Assembly: GCF_022171985.1 (NCBI RefSeq)
Contig: NZ_JAJVHF010000005.1
Span: 186,001 to 250,000, forward strand
Direction of reading: 5' to 3'
Origin: Huaxiibacter chinensis
Lineage (GTDB): Bacteria; Pseudomonadota; Gammaproteobacteria; Enterobacterales; Enterobacteriaceae
DNA length: 64,000 nt
Part shown: one piece after another, positions 9,727 through 19,025 of the stretch
Layout: each line of letters starts with the position of its first letter
Position numbering within the stretch: position 1 is the stretch's first letter
The notes under the pieces: model-generated
What the model was told of the DNA's origin: nothing
Seen by the model: only the letters and a program-made list of their open reading frames with translations
The model's database searches: none
Translations under genes and position numbers: made by a program

Positions 9727-11393
9727 AGATGGCTTACCTGCGCCACCAGATTTTGCAGCGTTTGAGCACCATCCGACTCATTGACCACCAGCTCAATCAG
9801 CGTGGCCCCCGGCTGTCGCCAGGCGGTGCGGAAGGCATCGTCCAGTTCGGCCCAGCTTTCCGGACGATGATATTTCAGGCTAAACATCGCCGCCGCATGT
9901 TCAAAATGCACGTTTTGCGGCATCAGGTAGAAACGCTCACGTTCGCTCTGCGGTGTAGGCAGTAAAGAGAAAATCTGTCCGCCATTATTGTTCACCACGA
10001 CCAGCACGAACGGGGCGGAGACCTGGCGCAGCAGCGCCAGCGCATTCATGTCGTAGAGCGCGGAAAGATCGCCCACAATGGCCAGCGTGGATTTCGCGCT
10101 GGCACGCTGCACCCCGGCCGCGGTCGAAAGCAGGCCGTCAATGCCGCTGGCTCCACGGTTGCTGTAAACCGGATAGCCCGCAGGCAGCTGCGAGAGCGCG
10201 TCGATTAACCGAACCACCAGGCTATTACCGACAAACAGCTGGCCCTGTTCGGGCAAATAATGATGAATGCGATGCGCAAATGCCGCCTCGCTAAAGCCCT
10301 CGCACTGCTGAGCGGTTAATTGCCAGGCCTGCTGTGCCAGGGCAGGGATTGCCGTCGCCCACGGCGCGCGTTTTTCCGCCGGATGGGCATCAAGCCAGGT
10401 GTCGATGTCGCTAACCAGACGGCGACCGCGATGATGTGCCGGGTCCAGCCGCCCTTCCAGCGGGTCGATAATCCAGTATTCCTCAGGCTCGCAGGTGGCC
10501 TGCCACTGAAGCAGACGCTTTCCGGTCAGACTTGATCCCAGCTGTACGACGATTTGCGACTGCGCCAGCTCGCTGACTGCGCCAGCGTTACCCAGCCATA
10601 GATCTGCACAGGGCAACGGCTGCCCTGTCTGCGACAGCACATCGCCGATCAGCGGCCAACCCAGCGTTTTCGCCCACTCAGCCGACCGCTTTCCTTCACT
10701 CGCACTCATCCGCCCGGCAACGACCACGCCGCGCTTTTGCCGCCAGAAGAACCAGTCGCGCTGGCGGGCGCTTTCGAGATGGGTCTGGGTGCGAAGCCAG
10801 GGTTTATCGCTGCGCCACCAGTCACCCAGCGATTGCTGCCACGCAACGCCTGTGTCATCAAGCTCGCCGTACAGCGGCTCGGCAAAAGGACAGTTAATGT
10901 GCAGCGCGCCGTGACGCAGCGAGCCCAGCGCATGATCAATCGTTGAGACCAGCCAGCTGGCGGGAATATCCTGCGTGGGACGCGGCAGCGCAACGGATAC
11001 CGAGGGATGAGAGGAGAAAATCCCGGGCTGGCGAATGGCCTGATTTGCCCCGCAATCAATCAACTCCGGCGGTCTGTCTGCGGTGAGCAGCACCAGTTTT
11101 TCGCCCGTCAGCCCTGCTTCAATTAAGGCAGGATAGAGATTAGCAACCGCCGTACCGGACGTCACTATTACCGCCACGGGCGCGCGACTGACTTTTGCCA
11201 GCCCCAGAGCCAGATGGCCCAGCCCGCGCTCATCAAAGTGCGTGTGATGCACCAGGGCCCGGTTTTCTGCTGCCGCCAGCGTCAACGGCGTCGAGCGTGA
11301 ACCCGGTGCGATACAGACGTGCCTGACACCATGGCGCGTCAGGGCTTCAAGAATGACCGCCGCCCAGCGTCGGTTAAAAGAACTTACTGACAT
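9723..11393 (-). CDS. menD: SEPHCHC synthase MenD
   Basis: Thiamin-diphosphate enzyme of 556 residues, joining 2-oxoglutarate to isochorismate in the first committed step of menaquinone synthesis. The N-terminal pyrimidine domain starts [18 protein letters not shown] and has the [16 protein letters not shown] loop. The C-terminal cofactor motif runs from [15 protein letters not shown] to [11 protein letters not shown] use the ATG at 11391-11393 ([10 protein letters not shown]), which gives the exact E. coli length; an ATG six codons upstream is possible. It leads the block menD-H-B-C-E. The gap to menF is 88 bp. Confidence 0.95.
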   Translation of the reverse strand: MSVSSFNRRWAAVILEALTRHGVRHVCIAPGSRSTPLTLAAAENRALVHHTHFDERGLGHLALGLAKVSRAPVAVIVTSGTAVANLYPALIEAGLTGEKLVLLTADRPPELIDCGANQAIRQPGIFSSHPSVSVALPRPTQDIPASWLVSTIDHALGSLRHGALHINCPFAEPLYGELDDTGVAWQQSLGDWWRSDKPWLRTQTHLESARQRDWFFWRQKRGVVVAGRMSASEGKRSAEWAKTLGWPLIGDVLSQTGQPLPCADLWLGNAGAVSELAQSQIVVQLGSSLTGKRLLQWQATCEPEEYWIIDPLEGRLDPAHHRGRRLVSDIDTWLDAHPAEKRAPWATAIPALAQQAWQLTAQQCEGFSEAAFAHRIHHYLPEQGQLFVGNSLVVRLIDALSQLPAGYPVYSNRGASGIDGLLSTAAGVQRASAKSTLAIVGDLSALYDMNALALLRQVSAPFVLVVVNNNGGQIFSLLPTPQSERERFYLMPQNVHFEHAAAMFSLKYHRPESWAELDDAFRTAWRQPGATLIELVVNESDGAQTLQNLVAQVSHL

Positions 11394-11481
11394 GAGATTG
11401 TCCGGTATCAATATTGCGACACAGTATAAATAATAGGAAAAGATGGAATTTTGATATGAATCGGGATTGTGCGACTCTGTG

Positions 11482-12777
11482 CTAATCCCTTAGGAGCAAA
11501 CTTCTCAATCCCGCGGCTTTATTTTCGATCTCCAGCCACTCCTGTTCGGGGTCCGAACCGCTGACAATGCCCGCCCCGGCGTAGAGCCGCACCTCTGCGT
11601 CACTCACCCGCGCCGAGCGGAGCGCCACGCAAAATTCACTTTGCCTCAGGGAGAGATAGCCCGCCGAACCGGCATACCATTCCCGATCGAAGGGTTCCAT
11701 GCGTTGAATAAACTCGCGCGCCGCCTGACGGGGAAGCCCGGCGACCGCTGCCGTCGGCTGCAGCAGATGCAAACACTGCTCATCATCAGCATCGTGCATT
11801 TCCGTCCAGATACAGCGGCGTAAATGCTGTACTTTGCGCAGGCGAACCACCTGGGCAGGCAGTACCTCCAGCGACAGCGTATGACGCTGCAAGCGCTGAC
11901 AGATATCTTCAACCACCAGCATATTTTCACGCTGATTTTTATCGTCGTGCATCAACCAGTCACTTAAACGCTGCGCCTGCACATCGTCGCTGCTGTTGGC
12001 CACGGTCCCTGCCAGGGCTTCTGTGCGCAGGTGTTTGCCTCGTCTGCGCCAAAGCCGCTCGGGGGATGAGCCCATAAAGGCCTTTTGCGCATCGAAGACC
12101 ATGCAGAAATGAAAACAGGTGAGATTGAGCGCCCGGCTGGCTGCCATCAGTGCGATGGGGTTGACCGGCTGTGAAAATTGCAGGTCCGTTGCCCGCGCCA
12201 GCACCACTTTTTCGAATTCACCGCGCGCGATTGCCTCCGTCGCCCGGGCAATTAATGCCATCCATTCAGGACGGCTGGACGAATGGGTTTCGCTGACGCG
12301 TTGTGAAGGCAGGCGTGGCATCGGTTTAAGACCGGTCAGCTGATGTAAAAATCCTGCCGCCTCTTGCGCGTCCTGCGCCAGGGAGTGTGCGCTAAACAAG
12401 GTCAGACGCAGCCTGGCCGAGCCCCCTTCACGCATCCAAAGCAGACGCGGTAAAAACAGGTGCCCCTGTTCTGGCGTAAAGGCATTCAGGCCACAAATAC
12501 GGGTATCGTCGCAGGCCGGGTGGGCACGCAAAAAGCGTTGCGCAGCAGAAAGAGAAGAGAAAGGTTTGAGGGAGCCGAGTGCGGCCAGCTCTTCGTCACC
12601 GTTACGCTGTTGCCAGTAAAACTGCGGATAGCATAACTGTGCACCCAGCCAGGCCAGGGGATCGAAGGCATCGTTTAACGGAAAAGAGACGTCAAGATGA
12701 CGTAAACCGGGTGTGGCTGGAATGTCATGTGCGAGCAGAGCCTGCAATCGCTCCAGCGCATCAGATAGTGAATGCAC
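11482..12777 (-). CDS. menF: Menaquinone-specific isochorismate synthase MenF
   Basis: Chorismate-utilising enzyme of 431 residues, identical in length to E. coli MenF; it converts chorismate to isochorismate for menaquinone. The C-terminal chorismate-binding domain shows [41 protein letters not shown] and [17 protein letters not shown], which hold the Mg- and chorismate-binding acidic residues. A consensus TATAAT at 12804-12809 on the minus strand places a promoter 20-25 bases before the ATG, so menF starts the men operon. Confidence 0.95.
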   Translation of the reverse strand: MHSLSDALERLQALLAHDIPATPGLRHLDVSFPLNDAFDPLAWLGAQLCYPQFYWQQRNGDEELAALGSLKPFSSLSAAQRFLRAHPACDDTRICGLNAFTPEQGHLFLPRLLWMREGGSARLRLTLFSAHSLAQDAQEAAGFLHQLTGLKPMPRLPSQRVSETHSSSRPEWMALIARATEAIARGEFEKVVLARATDLQFSQPVNPIALMAASRALNLTCFHFCMVFDAQKAFMGSSPERLWRRRGKHLRTEALAGTVANSSDDVQAQRLSDWLMHDDKNQRENMLVVEDICQRLQRHTLSLEVLPAQVVRLRKVQHLRRCIWTEMHDADDEQCLHLLQPTAAVAGLPRQAAREFIQRMEPFDREWYAGSAGYLSLRQSEFCVALRSARVSDAEVRLYAGAGIVSGSDPEQEWLEIENKAAGLRSLLLRD

Positions 12778-12803
12778 GCGGACCTCTCCCTGTAAAACCT
12801 CAC

Positions 12804-12838
12804 ATTATACGGGGTACTTGCCCCAAAAGGCAGTACCC
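12804..12838 (-). promoter_or_regulatory. Probable menF promoter overlapped by an inverted repeat
   Basis: On the minus strand a perfect TATAAT -10 box lies at 12809-12804. Directly upstream is an imperfect inverted repeat, GGGTACTGCC (12838-12829) against GGCAAGTACCC (12822-12812), with a single bulged base. It spans the -35/spacer zone, where no good -35 hexamer is visible. It could be an operator for an activator or repressor, or the end hairpin of elaB transcripts; there is no T-run after it, which argues against a simple terminator. Confidence 0.5.
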
Positions 12839-12875
12839 ACGTTTAGGGAGGGGTCAGCGTGTGCAAATAGCGAGA

Positions 12876-13181
12876 TTAACGGCGCGCCAACAACAGCCCT
12901 AACACCAGGCCTGCCGCCGCCCCGACGCCAATGCCCTGCCACGGTTTTTCATGCACATAGTCATCAGCACGATAGACCGCTTGCTTCGCACGATAATAAT
13001 AATTATCAGATGCATGGCTGACGCGGTTCTTCACGTCCTCCAGCGCCTGCTCGGCACGCGCTTTCAGCTCAATATACTTTTGGTCTGCCGGATCGCCTGA
13101 AGAGCGCAGCACTTCTTCCAGCGTATCGCTCAGCAGAGCGAGGTCGTCATCGATACGTGTATCCCAGGATTGAAATGACAT
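12876..13181 (-). CDS. elaB: ElaB, C-tail-anchored membrane protein (DUF883)
   Basis: Small protein of 101 residues. Residues 1-75 are highly charged and helical (LALLSDTLEEVLRSSG, LKARAEQALEDVKNRV). The last 22 (WQGIGVGAAAGLVLGLLLARR) are a glycine-rich membrane anchor ending in two arginines, the layout of the DUF883/ElaB-YqjD family. In E. coli such proteins are inner-membrane tail-anchored, associate with ribosomes and are made in stationary phase. A clear AAGGAG ribosome site precedes the ATG. It stands alone between menF and elaA. Confidence 0.93.
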   Translation of the reverse strand: MSFQSWDTRIDDDLALLSDTLEEVLRSSGDPADQKYIELKARAEQALEDVKNRVSHASDNYYYRAKQAVYRADDYVHEKPWQGIGVGAAAGLVLGLLLARR

Positions 13182-13234
13182 AGTTATCTCCTTGTGAGTG
13201 CATCAGTCCGGTAACTATAGACAACCCCGCGCCA

Positions 13235-13696
13235 TTACGCCTGTTTCGCTTCTTTTGCCATGCCAATGTGCGGGATCCCATCTTCATCGTAGACGTCGGT
13301 TACCGGTAAGAAGCCAAAGTGGGCGTAGAAGGGTTGCAGGTGCGCCTGTGCGCCAAGGTATAAGGCCTTGTCAGGCCAGTGCTTTTTGCAGGATGAGAGC
13401 GTTTGTTCCATCAGTTGATGTCCGAGCTTTTCGCCTCGCGCCTTGCCGCTAATCACCACGCGGCCAATCACCACGGGATCAAAATCGTCCTCGCTTTTCA
13501 GAATCCTCGCATACGCCACCAGCGCGTTGTCCCGCCAGCCTAGGAGATGGCGGTTTTCACCGACCAGGTCGTCGCCGTCGACATCCAGATAGGGACAGGT
13601 TTGTTCAACCACAAACACTTCGCAACGTAGCTTAAGCAGGGCATATAGCGCGGATGCGCTGAGTTCACTATGGTGTAAATCTTGCCACTGAATCAT
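13235..13696 (-). CDS. elaA: ElaA, GNAT-family N-acetyltransferase
   Basis: Protein of 153 residues, the same length as E. coli ElaA when started at ATG 13694-13696 ([20 protein letters not shown]). It has the GNAT acetyl-CoA region ([24 protein letters not shown]) and the C-terminal [18 protein letters not shown] segment. The acceptor substrate is unknown. It is divergent from rbn, with 72 bp between the starts. Confidence 0.92.
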   Translation of the reverse strand: MIQWQDLHHSELSASALYALLKLRCEVFVVEQTCPYLDVDGDDLVGENRHLLGWRDNALVAYARILKSEDDFDPVVIGRVVISGKARGEKLGHQLMEQTLSSCKKHWPDKALYLGAQAHLQPFYAHFGFLPVTDVYDEDGIPHIGMAKEAKQA

Positions 13697-13768
13697 GTCA
13701 GGCTCCTTATGAGGTCTCATCCCGTTATACTAAACACTTTATCGTTCGGCAAAGAGTCTGACTGTGTT

Positions 13769-14686
13769 ATGGAACTGATTTTTCTGGGTACGTCTGCGGG
13801 TGTGCCAACCCGTTCGCGCAACGTAACGGCAATGCTGCTCGATTTACAACATCCCGTCCGGGCGGGGCTGTGGCTGTTTGACTGCGGCGAAGGCACGCAG
13901 CATCAGCTGTTACAGACGCCTTATCATCCGGGTAAGCTCGATAAAATTTTTATTACCCACCTGCATGGCGATCACCTTTTTGGCCTGCCGGGGCTGCTGT
14001 GCAGTCGTTCGATGGCGGGTAACGTCAACGCGCTAACCCTCTACGGCCCCGCCGGCATTCGTGAGTTCGTAGAGACCACGCTTCGGCTGAGTGGCTCGTG
14101 GACCGATTTTCCGCTGGAGGTCATCGAAATAGACGAAGGCGTTGTCGTCAGGGATGCGGATTATACCGTGAGTGCGCACCGGCTTAATCATCCCGTCGAA
14201 TGCTATGGCTATCGTATTGTCGAGCATGACAAGCCTGGCGCCCTGGATGCCGCCGCGCTGATTGCCCGTGGCGTTAAGCCTGGCCCCGTGTTCCAGCGCC
14301 TGAAACAGGGCGAAACGGTCACGCTTGAGAACGGTGATACGGTAAACGGTCAGGATTATCTTTCGGCTCCTCTGCCAGGCAAGAAGCTGGCTATTTTTGG
14401 CGATACGGGCCCCTGCCCGGCGGCGAGGGTGCTTGCACAGGATGTCGATTTGATGGTGCATGAAGCGACGCTGGAGGCGGCCATGGAAGAGAAAGCAAAC
14501 AGCCGCGGGCACAGCTCTACCCATCAGGCGGCGCGGGTGGCCCGCGATGCCAAAGTGAAAAAGCTGGTCATTACGCACGTCAGCTCCCGGTACGACCCGC
14601 AAGGATGCGCCAGCCTGCTGGCAGAGTGTCGCACGATCTTTCCCGCCTGCGACCTGGCAGAAGATTTTGCCCGCATTCGCGTTTAG
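13769..14686 (+). CDS. rbn: Ribonuclease BN (RNase Z family)
   Basis: Metallo-beta-lactamase-fold RNase of 305 residues, acting on tRNA 3' ends. The metal-binding motif H64-L-H66-G-D68-H69 is intact in [15 protein letters not shown]. Further ligands are in FGDTGPC and VHEATL, and the conserved tail is ITHVSSRY. The ATG at 13769 gives the E. coli length. An in-frame extension back to 13682 would run into the elaA coding region and its upstream gap and is unlikely to be translated. Confidence 0.95.
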   Translation: MELIFLGTSAGVPTRSRNVTAMLLDLQHPVRAGLWLFDCGEGTQHQLLQTPYHPGKLDKIFITHLHGDHLFGLPGLLCSRSMAGNVNALTLYGPAGIREFVETTLRLSGSWTDFPLEVIEIDEGVVVRDADYTVSAHRLNHPVECYGYRIVEHDKPGALDAAALIARGVKPGPVFQRLKQGETVTLENGDTVNGQDYLSAPLPGKKLAIFGDTGPCPAARVLAQDVDLMVHEATLEAAMEEKANSRGHSSTHQAARVARDAKVKKLVITHVSSRYDPQGCASLLAECRTIFPACDLAEDFARIRV

Positions 14687-14689
14687 TCC

Positions 14690-14716
14690 TTCATTTTTCC
14701 CTCGGCGTGCCGATAA
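14690..14716 (+). promoter_or_regulatory. Sigma-28 (FliA) promoter of cheV
   Basis: An exact GCCGATAA -10 element lies at 14709-14716. Eleven bases upstream is TTCATTTT (14690-14697), which matches 5 of 8 positions of the FliA -35 consensus TAAAGTTT. The spacing is the sigma-28 optimum. Transcription would start near 14724, about 27 bases before the cheV ATG. This fits control of cheV with other late flagellar and chemotaxis genes. Confidence 0.8.
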
Positions 14717-14750
14717 CGATTAAAAGGCAAGCATCTCACTTGAGGGTACA

Positions 14751-15755
14751 ATGGATAATTTCCAGAAAGATATTGATGACAGGGCCAATCTGACCCTGTC
14801 GAACCGGTTTGAACTGCTGTTGTTCCGTCTCGGCACCTCGATGGATGAGAGCAAATCTGAGCTATTTGGCATTAACGTATTCAAGCTGCGTGAAATTGTA
14901 CCTATGCCGGAGTTCACCAAACCGGCGGGGATGAAATCGCCGCTGATGGGAATGGTGAACATCCGCGATCAGGTGATCCCGGTGATCGACCTGGCTGCCG
15001 TGGCGGGCTGTAAGCCTACAACCGGCCTGAATATTCTGTTAATTACCGAATATGCCCGCAGCGTGCAGGCGTTTGCCGTCGAGTCAGTCGAGAATATTAT
15101 GCGTCTTGACTGGAAACAGGTTCATGCCGCAGAAACCGCCGTGAGCGGTCGTTACATCACCAGCATTGCGTGCCTTGATGAAAAAAGTGACACCAACGAT
15201 CTGGCCATGGTGCTGGATGTTGAGCAGATTCTGTATGACATCACCCCCGCCAACCATGATCTGCACGCCACTAATCTGACCACCACGAAATTCCATATGA
15301 AGCCTGGCGCTGTGGCGATTGTGGCAGAGGATTCAAAAGTCGCGCGTTCGATGCTGGAAAAAGGGCTGGAGGCGATGGCGATCCCGGCGCAGCTGCATAT
15401 TACCGGCAAGGATGCGTGGGAGAAGATTGGCGTGTTGGCCGCACAGGCGCAGGCCGAAGGGGTGCCGATCACCGATAAGATCGCCCTTGTCCTGACCGAT
15501 CTCGAAATGCCGGAAATGGACGGTTTTACGCTGACGCGTAAAATCAAAACCGATCCTGTATTGAAGGATATCCCGGTGGTGATTCACTCCTCTCTTTCTG
15601 GCAATGCCAACGAAGATCATATTCGTAAAGTGAAGGCGGATGGTTACGTGGCGAAGTTCGAACTGAACGAACTGTCATCCGTCATTGAAGAGGTGTTGGA
15701 TCGGTCGATGAAGAAGATTGACGGTCCGTTGATCAGTCGCAAGCAGCTGGCTTAA
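14751..15755 (+). CDS. cheV: Chemotaxis coupling protein CheV
   Basis: Protein of 334 residues with two domains. Residues about 15-165 are a CheW-like coupling domain (LLLFRLGTSMDESKSELFGI, VFKLREIVPMPEF, MGMVNIRDQVIPVIDLA). Residues about 180-320 are a receiver domain with phospho-acceptor D250 in LVLTDLEMPEMDGF. CheV links chemoreceptors to CheA and may buffer phosphate. E. coli K-12 lacks it, whereas Salmonella carries it next to nuoN as here. A GAGGG ribosome site precedes the ATG. A FliA-type promoter upstream ties it to the flagellar regulon. Confidence 0.95.
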   Translation: MDNFQKDIDDRANLTLSNRFELLLFRLGTSMDESKSELFGINVFKLREIVPMPEFTKPAGMKSPLMGMVNIRDQVIPVIDLAAVAGCKPTTGLNILLITEYARSVQAFAVESVENIMRLDWKQVHAAETAVSGRYITSIACLDEKSDTNDLAMVLDVEQILYDITPANHDLHATNLTTTKFHMKPGAVAIVAEDSKVARSMLEKGLEAMAIPAQLHITGKDAWEKIGVLAAQAQAEGVPITDKIALVLTDLEMPEMDGFTLTRKIKTDPVLKDIPVVIHSSLSGNANEDHIRKVKADGYVAKFELNELSSVIEEVLDRSMKKIDGPLISRKQLA

Positions 15756-15761
15756 TCGGGT

Positions 15762-15797
15762 GCCCTCACCCCGGCCCTCTCCCACCGGGAGAGGGGG
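15762..15797. repeat. REP-like palindromic unit
   Basis: About 35 bases with the sequence type CCCTCACCCCGGCCC followed by TCTCCCACCGGGAGAG, the second half being a hairpin. An almost identical copy starts at 52641 and seeds the 44-bp array there. It sits immediately after cheV and before the bidirectional terminator. Confidence 0.7.
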
Positions 15798-15804
15798 AAA
15801 ACCA

Positions 15805-15835
15805 TAAAAAAACCCGCCGAGGCGGGTTTTTGTTT
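15805..15835. terminator. Bidirectional terminator between cheV and nuoN
   Basis: GC-rich hairpin AACCCGCC-GA-GGCGGGTT (15811-15828) flanked by an A-run on the left and a T-run on the right, so it can end both cheV (plus) and the nuo operon (minus). The nuoN stop codon begins within the T-run. Confidence 0.85.
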
Positions 15836-17293
15836 TTACATCAATGGCATCGCGTGCTGAACGATATCTATCAGCGGCTGCGGATAGATACCGAAGATCA
15901 GCACCAGCAGCGCAGAAATGAGCACCACGATACCACCGGCGCTGTACTGCCAGTTGGTAGGTGCATCACGGTTAAGCTGTTGAGGCGCATTCAGATACAG
16001 ACTCACGGCAACGCGCAGGTAGTAGTACAGACCGATAGCGGAGCCGATAACCACGGCCGCTGTCAGCCACCACAGGCCCGTCTGCACACCGACTGCCAGC
16101 ACGTAGAACTTACCGATAAAGCCGAGCGTCATCGGGATACCTGCCAGAGACAGCATCATCACCGTCATGACCGCAGAAAGAATCGGACGATGCCAGAACA
16201 GGCCACGGTAGGAGAACAGTGAATCAGCATCCGGACCACGGTACGGGCTGGACATCAGGCTCACCACGCCGAACGCGCCGAGGCTGCTGAACAGATAACC
16301 GGCCAGGTAAACGCCTACGGCTTCCATCGACATCATCCCGCTCTGCAGAGCAATGAGCGCGACCATCAGGTAACCCAGATGGGAGATAGAAGAGTAACCC
16401 AGCAGACGTTTAATGTTGGTCTGGCTCAACGCCATCAGGTTACCGAAGATGATGGAGACGAACGCAATAATGCCAAGCACAACGCGAACCGCTTCGCTAT
16501 CTCCCACCGGTGCGTACATGAACAGACGCATCACTACCCCGAAGATGGCAATTTTACTTGCCGTCGCCAGGAAGGTAGAGACCGGCGCAGGTGCGCCCTG
16601 GTAGACGTCTGGCGTCCACAGGTGGAATGGCACCAGAGAGAGCTTAAAGCCCAGGCCCACAATCATCATGCCCAGACCCGCCAGCAGCAGCGGCTCGTGC
16701 AGCATGCCGTCGCCCAGGCTCTTGCCAATGGCAACGAAAGAGAGGTTACCGGACTGTGCGTAAATCAGCGCAATACCGAACAGCAGGAACGATGACGCCG
16801 CCGCAGACAGAATGGTGTACTTGATACTGGCTTCCAGCGAACGTTTCTGACGGAAGGCGTAGCCAATCAGGCCGAACAGCGGCAGAGAGATCAGCTCAAT
16901 ACCGAGGAACAGCGCCGCCATATGGTTCGCGTTTGCCAGAAGGATCCCACCCAGCGAGGCAATCAGTACCAGCAGGTAAAACTCTTCTTTATTGTCGTTG
17001 TACCCTTCAAGCCATGGATAGGCGAACGTACAGGTCGCCAGGCTCGCCAGCAGGACCAGCCCGGTGTAGAGCATGGCAAATCCGTCGACGCGCATCAGCG
17101 GCGTGACGTCCATTGCTCCCGCCTGGCCAACAAACCAGAGGGAGACTAATGCGGCGTTCAAACCCAGAACCGACAGCGTGGCATTCAGGAAGTGATTGCG
17201 TCGCCACGCAATGGAGAGCATCACAACCACCACCGTCAATCCGACGATCAGCAGCGGTAGCAGCGCAATCAGTTGTTGTGGAGTTATTGTCAT
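15836..17293 (-). CDS. nuoN: NADH-quinone oxidoreductase subunit N
   Basis: Antiporter-like membrane subunit of complex I, 485 residues, the same length as in E. coli. It has about 14 hydrophobic helices and the Mrp-type core, including [36 protein letters not shown] (the helix with the pumping lysine) and [20 protein letters not shown]. It is the last gene of nuoA-N, 6 bp after nuoM, and is followed by a strong terminator. Confidence 0.97.
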   Translation of the reverse strand: MTITPQQLIALLPLLIVGLTVVVVMLSIAWRRNHFLNATLSVLGLNAALVSLWFVGQAGAMDVTPLMRVDGFAMLYTGLVLLASLATCTFAYPWLEGYNDNKEEFYLLVLIASLGGILLANANHMAALFLGIELISLPLFGLIGYAFRQKRSLEASIKYTILSAAASSFLLFGIALIYAQSGNLSFVAIGKSLGDGMLHEPLLLAGLGMMIVGLGFKLSLVPFHLWTPDVYQGAPAPVSTFLATASKIAIFGVVMRLFMYAPVGDSEAVRVVLGIIAFVSIIFGNLMALSQTNIKRLLGYSSISHLGYLMVALIALQSGMMSMEAVGVYLAGYLFSSLGAFGVVSLMSSPYRGPDADSLFSYRGLFWHRPILSAVMTVMMLSLAGIPMTLGFIGKFYVLAVGVQTGLWWLTAAVVIGSAIGLYYYLRVAVSLYLNAPQQLNRDAPTNWQYSAGGIVVLISALLVLIFGIYPQPLIDIVQHAMPLM

Positions 17294-17299
17294 GGCGAT

Positions 17300-18829
17300 T
17301 TACGGCCTTGTAGTAGAAGCAGAATTAACAAACCACTGCTGGATATTGCTCATCGCGGAATGCGAGGTATCCAGAATTGGCTGCGGATAGAAGCCCAACA
17401 GCACCAGTAGTACGACCAGCAGCAGAACGATCGACAGCTCTCGCAGCGACATGCCTGGCAGCGTTTGCGCCGCAATTTCGCTTTTCGCTTTACCGAAGTA
17501 AGCGCGATGCAGCATCGCCAGCGAGTAAACGGAGGCAAAGACCAGACCGAAGGTGGAGATTACGGTGATCGTCGGAACAACTTTAAAGCTGCCGAACAGA
17601 ATCATAAATTCGCCAACGAAGTTACCGGTCCCGGGCATACCCAGGGTAGCGACTGCGAAGAACATAGAGAGCGCAGGCAGCCATTTAATCTTGCTCCACA
17701 GACCGCCCATCATACGCATATCGCGGGTGTGCAGACGTTCGTACAGCTGACCGCACAGGATGAAGAGACCCGCCGCAGACAGACCGTGCGCAATCATCTG
17801 AATCACCGCGCCCTGGTACGCCAGCTGGCTGCCGGTGTAGATAGCAATCAACACGAAGCCCATGTGGGAAACCGAGGTGTACGCGATCAGACGTTTAATA
17901 TCGTACTGGGTGAAGGCCATCCAGGCACCGTAGAAGATACCGATCACACCCAGCCACATGGCAATTGGCGCGAACTCTGCGGAGGCATTCGGGAACAGCG
18001 GCAGTGCAAAACGCAGCAGGCCGTAGGCCGCGGTTTTCAGCAAGATACCGGCCAGGTCAACGGAACCCGCCGTTGGGGCCTGAGAGTGCGCGTCCGGCAG
18101 CCAGCCGTGCAGCGGCACAACCGGCATTTTCACCGCAAAGGCGATGAAGAAGCCGAGCATCAGCAGGTATTCTACCCCGTGCGACATTGGCGTTTTCAGC
18201 AGCTGTTCGTAGTTGAAGGTCCAGACGCCGGTCGCATCGTAATGGACAAACACCAGTCCCAGGATGGCAATCAACATCACCAGACCACTCGCCTGGGTAT
18301 AGATGAAGAACTTGGTTGCCGCCGTGATACGCGTTTTACCGTCAGAAGCCTTATGGCCCCACAGCGCGATCAGGAAGTACATCGGCACCAGCATCATCTC
18401 CCAGAAGAAGAAGAACAGGAACATATCGATGGCCAGGAACACGCCGATTACGCCGCCCAGGATCCACATCAGGTTGAGGTGGAAGAAGCCCTGGTATTTT
18501 TGAATTTCTTGCCAGGAGCACAGAACCGCCAGAACGCCGAGCAGACCGGTCAGGACCACCATCAGCAGTGACAAACCATCCAGCGCCAGGTGAATCGTGA
18601 TCCCAAAGCGTGGGATCCACGGCAGGATAAACTCTGACTGCCACTGCGGAAGGCCCGCAGATTGGGTCAATGAATAACCGCCCTGCATCCACAGTTGCAG
18701 CGACAGTGCCAGCGTCAGTCCCATGGTGATCAGCGCAATCCAGCGCGGCATCTTCACGCCAAAGCGTTCAGTCTGCCAGCAAAGGAAACCGCCGATGAAG
18801 GGAATCAGTATTAGCCAGGGTAATAACAT
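17300..18829 (-). CDS. nuoM: NADH-quinone oxidoreductase subunit M
   Basis: Antiporter-like membrane subunit of 509 residues. The proton-channel helices carry the key residues: the glutamate in FFFWEMMLVPMYFLIALWG, the lysine in FAVKMPVVPLHGWLPDAHSQ, and IKRLIAYTSVSHMGFVLIA. It belongs to the distal proton-pumping arm of complex I. A 196-bp gap separates it from nuoL, the largest within the operon. The 6-bp gap to nuoN suggests translational coupling. Confidence 0.97.
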   Translation of the reverse strand: MLLPWLILIPFIGGFLCWQTERFGVKMPRWIALITMGLTLALSLQLWMQGGYSLTQSAGLPQWQSEFILPWIPRFGITIHLALDGLSLLMVVLTGLLGVLAVLCSWQEIQKYQGFFHLNLMWILGGVIGVFLAIDMFLFFFFWEMMLVPMYFLIALWGHKASDGKTRITAATKFFIYTQASGLVMLIAILGLVFVHYDATGVWTFNYEQLLKTPMSHGVEYLLMLGFFIAFAVKMPVVPLHGWLPDAHSQAPTAGSVDLAGILLKTAAYGLLRFALPLFPNASAEFAPIAMWLGVIGIFYGAWMAFTQYDIKRLIAYTSVSHMGFVLIAIYTGSQLAYQGAVIQMIAHGLSAAGLFILCGQLYERLHTRDMRMMGGLWSKIKWLPALSMFFAVATLGMPGTGNFVGEFMILFGSFKVVPTITVISTFGLVFASVYSLAMLHRAYFGKAKSEIAAQTLPGMSLRELSIVLLLVVLLVLLGFYPQPILDTSHSAMSNIQQWFVNSASTTRP

Positions 18830-19025
18830 GGCGATATTTGTTCCTTGTTTAAGTCCGGCTCAGGCTATCTTACTCGTCATAGCGAACCCCGTCTGTGCTG
18901 GCAATCCTCACGTCGTTTATTACGCTCCGGTTGCTGTGCGCAGGCGGTGTTCACTCTGACTTCGCCGATAACGCCTGTCCTGTTGGACCTGATTTCAACG
19001 AATTCTAATTAAATTCACTTAACGA

